From an uncultured Methanomicrobiales archaeon (lineage in GTDB: Archaea; Halobacteriota; Methanomicrobia; Methanomicrobiales; Methanospirillaceae): DNA of 64,000 nucleotides. The translations under genes and the position numbers were made by a program. Location: assembly GCA_949320185.1 (NCBI GenBank), contig CASGHK010000029.1:38177-102176 (forward strand), given 5' to 3'. The notes beneath the pieces were generated by a model. That model saw nothing but the letters and a program-made list of their open reading frames with translations, ran no database searches and was not told where the DNA came from. Below are positions 8,105-16,384 of the stretch, one piece after another; positions within the stretch are counted from its first letter, which is position 1, and the number at the start of each line of letters is the position of its first letter.

Positions 8105-8814
8105 TGCGATATGCGGTGATCCGTTTCGGCGGATCGAACTGTGACCTCGATACCGTGCATGTCCTGGACGAGGTGCTTGGTGTCCCAACAGACCTGGTAT
8201 GGTACCGGGACGGTCTCCAGCGGGAGTACGATGCGGTTATCCTTCCCGGGGGCTTCTCCTATGGGGACTATCTCAGGGCGGGTGCCATCGCTGCCCGGAC
8301 CCCGATCATGGGCGACGTACTCCGGCATGCCAGGAAAGGAGGGCTGGTGCTCGGGATCTGCAACGGAGCGCAGATCGCAGCGGAGAGCGGACTGGTGCCT
8401 GGTGTTTTCACTCGCAACGAGGTACCGCGTTTTGTCTGTCGACCAACCTGGCTCCGAGTAGAGAGCACGGAAAGTCCGTTCACGAGCCTCTTCCGAAGGG
8501 GCGAGGTCATCCGGGTGCCGGTAGCTCATGGAGAAGGACGTTTTGTGGCCCCACCCGATGTGGTCGGCCGTCTCAACCGTGAGCGCCGGGTTGCGTTTCG
8601 GTACTGCGACGATGAGGGGAGAGTGACTCCAGAGGCGAACCCCAACGGCTCGGTCGAAGGGATCGCGGGAGTCTTCGGGGAGAATAGAAATGTGCTGGTT
8701 ATGATGCCGCACCCCGAACGTTCGAGCGAACTTGTGATCGGTTCGGAGGACGGTCGCCGTATCTTCGAGTCGATGATCGCACACTGCCAGAACGATATCC
8801 AGCGACAGGTCTAA
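8104..8814 (+). CDS. purQ: PurQ, FGAM synthase glutaminase subunit
   Basis: 236-residue class I glutamine amidotransferase. It releases ammonia from glutamine for formylglycinamidine ribonucleotide synthesis. The nucleophile Cys is in LGICNGAQIAAES; the oxyanion-strand motif is ILPGGFSYGDYLRAGA; the catalytic His-x-Glu is in MMPHPERSSE near the C-terminus. Start overlaps the purS stop. Confidence 0.96.
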   Translation: MRYAVIRFGGSNCDLDTVHVLDEVLGVPTDLVWYRDGLQREYDAVILPGGFSYGDYLRAGAIAARTPIMGDVLRHARKGGLVLGICNGAQIAAESGLVPGVFTRNEVPRFVCRPTWLRVESTESPFTSLFRRGEVIRVPVAHGEGRFVAPPDVVGRLNRERRVAFRYCDDEGRVTPEANPNGSVEGIAGVFGENRNVLVMMPHPERSSELVIGSEDGRRIFESMIAHCQNDIQRQV

Positions 8815-8841
8815 TACGATGTTGACGAGATCTGGTGCAGC

Positions 8842-9126
8842 ATGAGCGGAAGGGATCCCGAGACTGAGGAAGAGATGCGTGCCTGGGTTGAAGAGGAGGC
8901 CCAGAAGTCCGGATATCGCCTGAACGAAGACCAGCGCCAGCTCGGAGTGGTGATTCGGGGTCTCGTTCGAAACCACGAACGGTTCGGGGATCGGTTCTGC
9001 CCCTGTCGTATCCGATCAGGAGATCCAGAGAAGGACCGCGAGATCATCTGTCCCTGCATCTTTCGAGAGGAAGAAGTGAAGGCGGATGGGAGATGCCACT
9101 GCAATCTCTTCTTCTCCCCGACATAA
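8842..9126 (+). CDS. ferredoxin:thioredoxin reductase catalytic (beta) subunit-like protein
   Basis: 94 residues with the complete cysteine set of the FTR catalytic subunit: FCPCR (about 52-56), CPCIF (about 70-74) and CHCNL (about 85-89), which bind the 4Fe-4S cluster and the redox disulfide. In methanogens such proteins pass electrons from ferredoxin to thioredoxin-like targets. No alpha subunit is nearby, as is usual in archaea. 27 nt after purQ with the same direction, and before a clear T-run, so it looks like the last gene of the cofG-pur operon. Confidence 0.9.
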   Translation: MSGRDPETEEEMRAWVEEEAQKSGYRLNEDQRQLGVVIRGLVRNHERFGDRFCPCRIRSGDPEKDREIICPCIFREEEVKADGRCHCNLFFSPT

Positions 9127-9150
9127 CGACGAAAGATTCCGAACCCATCG

Positions 9151-9165
9151 TTACTTTTTTTTTCT
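9151..9165 (+). terminator. poly-T terminator of the cofG-pur-FTR operon
   Basis: Nine T in a row (9155-9163) some 30 nt after the FTR stop and before the next gene: a typical archaeal oligo-T terminator. Confidence 0.6.
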
Positions 9166-9188
9166 CGAGTGATCCTTTTCACTGCTGT

Positions 9189-9938
9189 ATGCGGTATACG
9201 ACAGCAGCGCTCGCCATTCTCTTCTGTCTCTGCGCCGCCATCGTCGTGGTCACGGCCTTGACCCCGACGCCGGCGGGGACGGAAGGGGTAAAGGAGAACG
9301 AGCGCGTGATCAGGACCTCGGCAACGGGCGAGGTCGTCTCCTCCCCGGACCGGGCCGAGATCCAGGTAGGGGTGGAGACTGAGAACGCCGATGTCAAAGT
9401 GGCGCAAAGCCAGAACGCCGAACGGATGACCCGGATCACGAATGCGATCAAGGCCCTCGGGATTCCCGCTGATCACCTGACGACAACCGGATACTCGGTC
9501 TATCCCGTCTACGACGACGGGGTGACACCGATACCCATCGGCGGTCGGAAAGTCCGGCTCTACCGGGTTTCGAACACGCTCCTCGTCCGGATCGACGATA
9601 TTACTCGGGTTGGGGAGGTGATCGACACCGCCGTCTCGTCTGACGCAAACCAGGTGAACTCGATCGCCTTCCTCTTCTCCGAGGAGAAGGCGACCCAGCT
9701 TCGTGCCGAGGCGCTCAAGCAGGCAGTCAACCGGACACGCACTGATGCGGCGTCGGTCGCTTCCGCCCTCGGGGTGCAGATCATCGGGCCAAGGGAGGTT
9801 CAGGTCGACTCTGGTGCGACCCCGATCGCCTATGAACGGGCGTCGTCAGGCATGGACACCGCTGCGCCCAAGACGCCGATCGAACCTGGATCCCTGAAGG
9901 TGTCAGCCAACGTCCAGGTCTCTTGGGCGTATGCCTGA
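9189..9938 (+). CDS. SIMPL-domain (DUF541) exported protein
   Basis: 249 residues. N-terminal signal/anchor RYTTAALAILFCLCAAIVVV, then a SIMPL/DUF541 domain (about 40-247) with VIRTSATGEVVSSPDRAEIQ, GIPADHLTTTGYSV and VSANVQVSWAYA, the usual start and end of the family. Function of the domain is poorly known; family members are periplasmic or surface proteins, some linked to oxidative stress. Start ATG 9189 was chosen because it puts the hydrophobic segment at the N-terminus; the open frame extends upstream into the FTR gene but that part does not look like protein. Confidence 0.86.
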   Translation: MRYTTAALAILFCLCAAIVVVTALTPTPAGTEGVKENERVIRTSATGEVVSSPDRAEIQVGVETENADVKVAQSQNAERMTRITNAIKALGIPADHLTTTGYSVYPVYDDGVTPIPIGGRKVRLYRVSNTLLVRIDDITRVGEVIDTAVSSDANQVNSIAFLFSEEKATQLRAEALKQAVNRTRTDAASVASALGVQIIGPREVQVDSGATPIAYERASSGMDTAAPKTPIEPGSLKVSANVQVSWAYA

Positions 9939-9962
9939 TCCGATACCGGTTTCCAACCAACC

Positions 9963-9977
9963 TCACTTTTTCCTTCC
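9963..9977 (+). terminator. T-rich terminator after SIMPL gene
   Basis: CACTTTTTCCTTCCCC about 25 nt past the stop; pyrimidine/T-rich, weak but suitably placed between convergent genes. Confidence 0.4.
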
Positions 9978-10140
9978 CCTGTCGGTCGGGAATATTCTGA
10001 TGCGTACCGCTACCACTCTGTTATTTCCTCCTCCGTCCGAACCTTCCTGACAGTTCAGATGTGCTGGCACAGGAAAGGATCAGGCGACGGCACGTCCGGG
10101 AGGGTTCGTCTGGGGTTCGATAATGGACCACATTCCAGAG

Positions 10141-10153
10141 GAGAAAAAAATGA
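10141..10153 (-). terminator. poly-T terminator of the membrane-protein gene
   Basis: Minus-strand TCATTTTTTTCTC (A run at 10144-10150) 10-20 nt after the stop at 10163. Confidence 0.55.
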
Positions 10154-10162
10154 GGTCTCTTT

Positions 10163-11119
10163 TCAGGGGATGAAGACGAAATAGAGGGTGATGGATTTGA
10201 CCTCGGGTTCAACATGGACATGCTCGAGGGTACAGGTGAGTCCAAGCCCCTCTGCAAGCATGCACGCAATGAGGCTGCAGATCGGACAGGGGTGGACCCG
10301 GCAGCAGACTGGGAAGTCCTGCTTGAGCTCGGTACAGATCGATAAAAGACGGTAATTCTGCAGCTCCACAAGGATATAACCCTCTCGGCGGGCCGGGATA
10401 ACCCGGTCGGCGACCTCGAGTACATCCTCACAGACTTCCTGGATTGCCGTCAACACCGCTTCCTCCCTCACCGGGAGCCGGAGAGAGTACGACCGCTTGA
10501 GGAGCTCGAAGAGCTGCATGCCGGAAGGAACCTGCAGGTGGCCCTTTACCGGTCTTCCTCCGATCGAGATCACATCGGCACGCCCCGTCCACGAAACCCC
10601 CGTCGATTCGGGCACGAACTGGCGCACCGCCTCCCCATCGTGCTCCGGGGGCAGGTAATAGGTCAGGCTCTCCCGTGAAAGACCCCGGCAGTCCGGGGCC
10701 TGACCGGCGTTCAGGGCCTCCTGGAGGGTCCTGCTCGATATCCCTCTTGAACTGTTCAGTACGATTGCTCCGGCAAAGACACAAACAACCCCCATGAGTG
10801 AGGTGGCGACGATGATCACCTGCTCAAGCGGTATATACGCCTGGAGCCAGGGGATGCTGATAGCCGGTAGTCCAACGAGGAACTGTTCGAGGAAGAGGGC
10901 CACGAAGAGCGCGGCGCCCAGCATCCGGATCAACAGCAGCCGTCGGGTATAGCGGGGCCGCGAATAGATCGGGGTGATAAGGATGGCGATCACCATCAGC
11001 CCGATCAGGCCGAGGACGAAGTATACCTCGGTGTTCACATACCCTGAGATGATCATCAGCACGATCACCAGCAAGAGCCAACCGAGCAGGGCACTGACGG
11101 CGAGGTAACGTTTCTTCAT
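10163..11119 (-). CDS. membrane protein with Cys-containing cytosolic domain, unknown
   Basis: 318 residues, family not recognised. The N-terminal part (about 1-125) has four hydrophobic segments, beginning AVSALLGWLLLVIVLMIISG. The C-terminal part (about 130-318) is soluble, with CTELKQDFPVCCRVHPCPICSL-like clustered cysteines (about 276-287). That half could be a ligand- or metal-binding domain reminiscent of V4R-type sensors, but this is only an impression. Start MKKRY at 11119. Next to a sensor gene on the same strand. Confidence 0.7.
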   Translation of the reverse strand: MKKRYLAVSALLGWLLLVIVLMIISGYVNTEVYFVLGLIGLMVIAILITPIYSRPRYTRRLLLIRMLGAALFVALFLEQFLVGLPAISIPWLQAYIPLEQVIIVATSLMGVVCVFAGAIVLNSSRGISSRTLQEALNAGQAPDCRGLSRESLTYYLPPEHDGEAVRQFVPESTGVSWTGRADVISIGGRPVKGHLQVPSGMQLFELLKRSYSLRLPVREEAVLTAIQEVCEDVLEVADRVIPARREGYILVELQNYRLLSICTELKQDFPVCCRVHPCPICSLIACMLAEGLGLTCTLEHVHVEPEVKSITLYFVFIP

Positions 11120-11201
11120 AACCTGTGCACCTAGTACGTGGTGGGCGCGAGCAATAATCGTATCGCACGCATGAAATGGGGGTTGCAGGTGCTATTGGGG
11201 T

Positions 11202-12548
11202 TTATTCGTGGTGACCGGATCGAAGGACCAGAACGCTGTCGAGTCCTGCGATCTCACCGTTGGCGTTCTTGGTGGGCATGAGGTTGACCATGAAGAAGTT
11301 TTCTTTTCCATCTTTCCCGGTCACTCGCATCTCCTGCCCTTCAAGAGTCGCGCCGGCGGCGATCTGAGCGACGAGTTCCTTATCTATGCCTGGATCGGCA
11401 TTCGAGAGCAGGTTGTGAAGTGGGGTGCCCATCAGCGTTGCTGCTCGCCGTCCGGTGAGACGTTCGAAGAGAGGTGAGACATAGGTCAGGACACCGTCGA
11501 GGGAGGCGGAAAAGAGCAGATTGCGGCCAGCCTCTGAGATATCGGTGAAGCGTCGGAACGAACGAAAGAGAGCGTCATCGAGTCTGCGTCTCTCGGCGAG
11601 CGCTTCCTCGAGCCTTCGTACCTCGGAGATATCCTCGTAAACCAGGAAGAGATTCTCATCGGAGAGCCGTCGTAGGTGGAAAACGACCTCTTTCACCTCT
11701 CCCGTTCTCGTCCGGACGTGGAGGATACTGGGCTCGGGAATGGATCCGGTGTTGACGACCGAGGACCAGATCTCGTCGGTGTGATGGCGATAATCAACGT
11801 CGGGGTGCGCGAATCCGAACCAGTTCTGCACCGTTCCGCACTCGTCGGCGGTATACCCGAACGCCTCGATAAACCGGGTATTCGTGTAGATCAATCCTCC
11901 ATCGGGATCGGCTATGGCACCTGGGAACGGGGAGAATTCGACGATCTCCCGAAATCGTCGTTCCCGTTCCTGGAGTTCGCGTTCGGCCCTCTTTCTCTCG
12001 GTAATATCCTCGATGATACAGGTGATGCCGGTCGAGCCGTCATCGAAGACCGTGGAGACCAGGCGCACGGTAAAGAATCGAACCGTCTCGTCCGCTCCAG
12101 TCTCGAGCTCGACCAGGACTTCACCTTCGGATCGGGCCTCGAGCAAGCGGTTCCTGATGCGTGGATCCGATACGATCGGAAGGTCCACCTCATCGAGTGA
12201 CTGACCGAGTAGCTTCTCCCGACTCACGCCGAGGGACTCAACGAACCGGTCATTAACCTGAAGGATTCGGTACTGGTGGTTAAGGACCAGTATCAACTCC
12301 CTGGCGTAGTTCAGAAGGGCGCCGAGGGGTACACGTTGGGAGAGAAAGTAGACCTTCGCCGGGCCGAACGACCGCATCTCGATCTGGCCGGTGACAGACA
12401 GGATGTCGAGGTACTTTGCAGTTGAGTTCCGGTTCATGCCCAGTTCTGCAGCGATCTCGGTGACTGACATCCCCTTCGGGTTGTTCTTGAGAAGGGTGCG
12501 GACCTCCGCGAGAAGATTGTGGGAGACGATTCCGTTGTCGTGCGCCAT
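11202..12548 (-). CDS. HTH-PAS sensor/regulator, three PAS domains, no kinase
   Basis: 448 residues. N-terminal winged helix (about 8-65; SVTEIAAELGMNRNSTAKYL), then three PAS domains (about 75-185, 195-310 and 325-445), separated by the linkers IIEDITERKRAERELQERER and YEDISEVRRLEEALAERRR. There is no histidine kinase or other output, so the HTH is the likely output: a one-component regulator, a design common in Methanomicrobiales. Ligand and targets are unknown. Start ATG 12548 begins MAHDNGIVSH, right before the HTH. Confidence 0.85.
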   Translation of the reverse strand: MAHDNGIVSHNLLAEVRTLLKNNPKGMSVTEIAAELGMNRNSTAKYLDILSVTGQIEMRSFGPAKVYFLSQRVPLGALLNYARELILVLNHQYRILQVNDRFVESLGVSREKLLGQSLDEVDLPIVSDPRIRNRLLEARSEGEVLVELETGADETVRFFTVRLVSTVFDDGSTGITCIIEDITERKRAERELQERERRFREIVEFSPFPGAIADPDGGLIYTNTRFIEAFGYTADECGTVQNWFGFAHPDVDYRHHTDEIWSSVVNTGSIPEPSILHVRTRTGEVKEVVFHLRRLSDENLFLVYEDISEVRRLEEALAERRRLDDALFRSFRRFTDISEAGRNLLFSASLDGVLTYVSPLFERLTGRRAATLMGTPLHNLLSNADPGIDKELVAQIAAGATLEGQEMRVTGKDGKENFFMVNLMPTKNANGEIAGLDSVLVLRSGHHE

Positions 12549-12626
12549 GACTGGACTCTTGTTGAGCTGTTGATCTACGTGCTATTAGTTCTGATCCTCA
12601 ATACAAACAGGAGACGGAGCGCCAAC

Positions 12627-12637
12627 GTTTATTATTG
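12627..12637 (+). promoter_or_regulatory. TATA box of tRNA-Val
   Basis: GTTTATTATTG centred 29 nt before the first base of the tRNA; the expected spacing for an archaeal stable-RNA promoter. Confidence 0.65.
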
Positions 12638-12660
12638 ACGCCGTTGACTGATTCTGACAC

Positions 12661-12733
12661 GGGCTCGTGGTCTAGCGGTTATGACGTCGCCCTTACACGG
12701 CGAAGGCCACCGGTTCGATCCCGGTCGAGCCCA
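12661..12733 (+). tRNA. tRNA-Val (anticodon TAC)
   Basis: Full cloverleaf by eye: acceptor GGGCTCG pairs with CGAGCCC, D arm with AGCGGTTA loop, anticodon stem TCGCC/GGCGA around loop CTTACAC (anticodon TAC, decoding GUA), T arm ACCGG-TTCGATC-CCGGT, discriminator A. CCA is not completed from the genome (CCATCC follows the stem as CC-CA-T), so the true 3' end is taken as the discriminator base. No intron. Confidence 0.95.
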
Positions 12734-13158
12734 TCCCCAGCGGGGACCTCCCGTTCCACCCCAATTATTACCTGGATCGTGATACGCGCTGTTCTTCTGA
12801 AACCATTCTGTCTCGGCAGTCGAAGGATCTCTACCAGTTCCGTCGTCCCCATCTCGGTCAGTCCTCTCCATACCCGGTGAACCATCGTGGTGGATTCTAC
12901 TATGAGATGATGCTCATGATCGACCGGAACCCCTCACCGGTCCGATCTGCGCACCTCACCGCGGAGACCCTGCCGAGGTCAACTTCTCGGGTCGTGCGGT
13001 GTGCCATGCAGTACGCAAGGGCGGGCGACTCCCTCCAGGTCCCCTGTTCGAGGAACGCTCTCGAGGAGGCACAGAACCGACACCGGTCGATCCCAACTCG
13101 AACCCCCGGCAGGCATTCCACTGTCCCCTTTTCAACCTTTAATTCTCGATGTGGCTTG
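12734..13158. other. intergenic stretch after tRNA-Val, no gene seen
   Basis: 425 bases. Open frames exist on both strands but have Ser/Arg/Pro-rich, non-protein-like composition and no ribosome site. A pyrimidine-rich stretch near 13128-13142 (CCCCTTTTCAACCTTT) could be part of a terminator for the convergent gene. No integrase remnant is seen beside the tRNA. Confidence 0.45.
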
Positions 13159-13623
13159 TCAGTCATACCATTCTCCGCGATAACCCGCGCGTGCCAGGGT
13201 CCGCCCTGCGTCATCTCTCCAGGACGGATCGTCGATCCTGGCTGGTTCCAGGGTCTTCCAGCAGGCAAGAAGGCGACCGTCTTCGGTGAGCAGGGAGCCA
13301 TGCCCGACCAGGCGCCCCCGTACCGTGCCTTCAGTATCGTAGATCCGGAGGCGTGCACATCGGAATTCCCGACAGACGCGGGGACGAGTGGGATAACAGG
13401 CGCATACACTTCCCCCTAGGGACTGCCAGACGAGGAATGGGCACCCCTCGCTCCCCGGTACGGTGCCCCTGTATTCCTCCTTCACCGTAGCCCGAAAGCG
13501 CTCGCCGTGTACGGACTCCCGGCAGTCGTACTGCCGCCCCGTCACCCGGCGTTCGATCGTGATCGTACGTCCGATGCTCCTGCAGCAACGCCCGCAGTCC
13601 GTGCACACGAAGGGGGTCGCCAT
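13159..13623 (-). CDS. YkgJ-family cysteine cluster protein
   Basis: 154 residues. The Cys cluster CTDCGRCC (about 8-15), the later CPFLVW, and YPTRPRVCREFRC match the zinc- or iron-binding YkgJ/CxxCxxCC family. Molecular role is not settled for the family. Divergent from the ABC exporter genes. Start at ATG 13623 places the first Cys seven residues in, as usual. Confidence 0.87.
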   Translation of the reverse strand: MATPFVCTDCGRCCRSIGRTITIERRVTGRQYDCRESVHGERFRATVKEEYRGTVPGSEGCPFLVWQSLGGSVCACYPTRPRVCREFRCARLRIYDTEGTVRGRLVGHGSLLTEDGRLLACWKTLEPARIDDPSWRDDAGRTLARAGYRGEWYD

Positions 13624-13680
13624 CGATCATCGTGGTGCGGAGAACTGTTTCAAGGTTCGCCATGAGAACGTGCAGAAAGG

Positions 13681-13690
13681 GCTTATTTGC
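13681..13690 (+). promoter_or_regulatory. possible TATA box of the ABC exporter operon
   Basis: GCTTATTTGC, about 26 nt before the chosen ATG (13711), would give a leaderless message as seen for other genes here. Confidence 0.4.
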
Positions 13691-13710
13691 TGAAGCTATA
13701 TGATCGGTGG

Positions 13711-14622
13711 ATGCCTGCTCCTGTGATCGTCGCAGAGGGACTGTTGAAGCGGTTCGGAGACCTCGTCGCGGTTGACGGGTGCTCCTTCGTCGTCAATGAG
13801 GGCGAGGTCTTCGGGTTTCTCGGGCCGAATGGTGCGGGTAAGACCTCGACCATGAGGATGATCTCCTGCGTCTCTCCAAAGAGTGGGGGGAGGCTTGAGG
13901 TCTTCGGCCTCGACGTTGAACGACATCCGCGCGAGATCAAGGCCTTGATCGGAGTCGTCTCGCAGGAGAACAACCTCGATCCCGACCTCTCGGTCTTTGA
14001 AAACCTGGTCGTCTTCGCCAGGTTCTTCGAGATTGACCGGACGGAGGCAGCTCGAAGGGCAGAGGAGCTGATCGATTTTTTCGGCCTGCGGGAGAAACGG
14101 GACACAGCGATTGAATTCCTTTCCGGCGGTATGAAGCGGCGTCTCACGATCGCGCGTGCCCTGATCAACCGCCCCCGCCTCGTCATTCTTGACGAGCCGA
14201 CCACCGGGCTCGATCCCCAGGCTCGGTCCCTGATCTGGGAGCGACTCAGGGAACTTCGCGGGCGGGGCTCGACGGTCCTTCTGTCGACCCACTACCTGGA
14301 GGAAGCCGAACGATTCTGCGATCGGCTGGTGATCATGGACAGAGGAAAGGTCCTTGTCGACGGGCGTCCAGACGAGATCGTCAGCTCATACATGGGTCGT
14401 TCCGTCGTCGAGACCGTCGACACCCCCGATGTGATCGCGTTTCTGGAACGCGAAGAGATCGGGTTCGAACGGTTCGGGGACCTTGTTCATATCACGATCG
14501 ATTCAGCGGAGCCCCTGGTCCACCGTCTCGTCGAGGATTGCAACCCGGAACGCCTTTTTGTCCGCTCCGCCACGCTCGAAGATGTCTTTCTCCGTCTCAC
14601 GGGGAGGGGGCTGAAGGACTGA
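13711..14622 (+). CDS. ABC-2 type exporter ATP-binding protein
   Basis: 303 residues, DrrA/NodI-type ATPase. Walker A GPNGAGKTS, signature LSGGMKRRL, Walker B LVILDEPTTGLD, H-loop STHYLEEAE, and a C-terminal DUF4162-like extension (about 225-303). Pumps an unknown substrate with the permease encoded next, whose start overlaps this stop (TGATG). Start set at ATG 13711 (MPAPVIVAEGLLKRFG); the open frame begins 8 codons earlier but the TATA-like element favours 13711. Confidence 0.92.
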   Translation: MPAPVIVAEGLLKRFGDLVAVDGCSFVVNEGEVFGFLGPNGAGKTSTMRMISCVSPKSGGRLEVFGLDVERHPREIKALIGVVSQENNLDPDLSVFENLVVFARFFEIDRTEAARRAEELIDFFGLREKRDTAIEFLSGGMKRRLTIARALINRPRLVILDEPTTGLDPQARSLIWERLRELRGRGSTVLLSTHYLEEAERFCDRLVIMDRGKVLVDGRPDEIVSSYMGRSVVETVDTPDVIAFLEREEIGFERFGDLVHITIDSAEPLVHRLVEDCNPERLFVRSATLEDVFLRLTGRGLKD

Positions 14623-15392
14623 TGAAAGGGAGAGTCTCGTGGCGAGTGCGACATGTCTGGGAACGGAACTTCCGTGTCTTCGTAAGGACCTGGAAGGTCA
14701 GTTTTCTCCCCCCAATCTTCGACTCGCTCTTCTTCCTTGTGGCCCTGGGATACGGTCTTGGCCAGTTCGTCCAGGCGATCGACGGCGTGGAATATGCCCG
14801 GTTCGTTGCACCGGCGATCGTCGCAATAGGGATAATGAACGCCTCGTATTACGAGACCACCTATGGATCGTTCGTCCGGATGTACTACCAGAAGACCTTC
14901 GACGCGCTGATCGCAACACCCGTTACGATCGAGGAGGTTATCGTCGGCGAGATACTCTGGGGGGCGACGAAGGCAGTCGTCTATACCGCTCTCATCCTCC
15001 CCCTGCTTGCATTGTTCGGCGTGATAAGCCTTCCCGGCTCGCTCATCCTTCTCGGACTCGCCCTGCTCGGGGGACTGCTCTTCGGTGCAATCGGCCTCTG
15101 TTTCACGGCATGGACACCCTCGATCGATACGCTGAGCTATCCGCAGTTCCTCTTCATTACTCCGATGATGGTGATCTCCGGGACGTTCTTCCCGATAGAG
15201 AGCCTGCCGATGCCGATTCAGTACGTGGCCTTTGCTCTCATGCCGCTGGCCCACCTGGTCTCACTCTCGCGGGCTCTCACCCTGCCTGCACCCGCCCAGA
15301 TGGGGCTTTTCAGCCTTCTCTGGCTCGTAGTTGTCACCGTGGTAGTGGTGCTTATCGCTGTTCGGCAGATGCGCCGGCGCCTCGTCGTCTAG
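14622..15392 (+). CDS. ABC-2 type permease
   Basis: 256 residues, NodJ/DrrB-like membrane component with six hydrophobic segments. The ABC-2 signature region is SYPQFLFITPMMVISGTFFP, the typical hairpin before the last helices. Starts inside the stop of the ATPase gene, so the two are translationally coupled. Its 3' end overlaps the convergent beta-helix gene by four bases. Confidence 0.9.
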   Translation: MKGRVSWRVRHVWERNFRVFVRTWKVSFLPPIFDSLFFLVALGYGLGQFVQAIDGVEYARFVAPAIVAIGIMNASYYETTYGSFVRMYYQKTFDALIATPVTIEEVIVGEILWGATKAVVYTALILPLLALFGVISLPGSLILLGLALLGGLLFGAIGLCFTAWTPSIDTLSYPQFLFITPMMVISGTFFPIESLPMPIQYVAFALMPLAHLVSLSRALTLPAPAQMGLFSLLWLVVVTVVVVLIAVRQMRRRLVV

Positions 15393-16360
15393 CGACGCCG
15401 AACGACCAGCGCGCCAGCACCGAGTACAACCAGGACAGCGATAATACCGAAACCGGGTGCTGACGTCGTTGTCGGGCGGGTCGATCCAGTCCCCTTCAGA
15501 GGCAGTTGGTCCACGTTGCCCTCGTGGATCACGAACGGGCTGTCGCAGAACCCGTCACCGTCCGCATCCGGGGTGAGGTCGGAGAAACCTCCTCCAGTCG
15601 GCTCTCCCCAGTAGTTGCCGCCTCGCTTCGGTCCTCCCGCAATATTCGGGCCATCCGAGCTGGGCAGGGACCATGTGTTCCGATCAAGCTCCTCAACGTG
15701 GGTATTATTGGTGTTGAAAAAGAGGTTGTCGGCGACCACGTTCTCTTTGGTCAGGTAGCAGTCGATCCCATACGCGTTGTTCTCGCGGACCGTGTTCCCG
15801 GTCAGCCGGTTTCGGTCGGATGCGATCAACATCAACCCGTTCTGGCGGTTGTTGATGATCGTATTGCCCTCTATCACATTGTCATGACTGACGTCCGAGA
15901 GGACGATCCCTGACCCGTCGTTCCTCTCTACCCGGCAGTCCCGGACGGTCGAGTTGGTCGCCGAGAAGAGGTATAGTCCATGCTGCCGGTTCTCAAGAGC
16001 CGTCACATTTACGAGGGTAAGCCTCGAGGTGCCGAGGGCGTGGACTCCGTGCTCCCAGCCCTTGATGGTCAGGTTCCGTACTACGATATTGGTGGGTGCT
16101 GCACCATGTTCGTTCCAGACGAGGATCCCCGGGATGTCACGTGTGCTGGTGCCGATCAGGACGTGCCCTCCGCCGTCGAACACGACGTTGGAGGCGGTGA
16201 TCTCGATAGATGCGTGCTGGCCCGCGCCGGCAATGTCGGAGGTGAGCTGGTAGGTGCCCGGTTCGGTAATCACGATCGGGCCGTCGACGGGGATCGCCGC
16301 GGTGAACGAAACCAGCGCGAACATGGCCATGACAACAAGTGAGAGGGCCGTGCGAATCAT
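15389..16360 (-). CDS. secreted NosD-like beta-helix protein with PGF-CTERM-like anchor
   Basis: 323 residues. N-terminal signal peptide (about 1-22), then PbH1/NosD-type right-handed beta-helix repeats (about 30-240) with many buried Asn (NNRQNGL, ENNAYGIDC, NTIINN). The C-terminus is a Thr/Ser-rich linker, then SAPGFGIIAVLVVLGAGALV and RRR: a PGF motif, a membrane helix and a basic tail, as in archaeal PGF-CTERM proteins processed by archaeosortase and attached to lipid. Likely a surface-layer-associated protein; ligand unknown. Confidence 0.85.
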   Translation of the reverse strand: MIRTALSLVVMAMFALVSFTAAIPVDGPIVITEPGTYQLTSDIAGAGQHASIEITASNVVFDGGGHVLIGTSTRDIPGILVWNEHGAAPTNIVVRNLTIKGWEHGVHALGTSRLTLVNVTALENRQHGLYLFSATNSTVRDCRVERNDGSGIVLSDVSHDNVIEGNTIINNRQNGLMLIASDRNRLTGNTVRENNAYGIDCYLTKENVVADNLFFNTNNTHVEELDRNTWSLPSSDGPNIAGGPKRGGNYWGEPTGGGFSDLTPDADGDGFCDSPFVIHEGNVDQLPLKGTGSTRPTTTSAPGFGIIAVLVVLGAGALVVRRR

Positions 16361-16384
16361 GCTCCTTTCGCTCTGTCATTACTC

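Noticed and set aside
8077..8976. 299-codon minus-strand frame over purQ
   Set aside because: purQ is unambiguous on the plus strand.
12661..12733. tRNA-Val as attachment site of the provirus
   Set aside because: It is nearly 20 kb from the integrase with ordinary host genes between, and its 3' end is not repeated near 32.3 kb.
13060..13130. Possible second tRNA on the minus strand (GGTTCGAGTT-like T loop)
   Set aside because: Neighbouring bases do not pair as T stem, and no anticodon or acceptor stem can be built.
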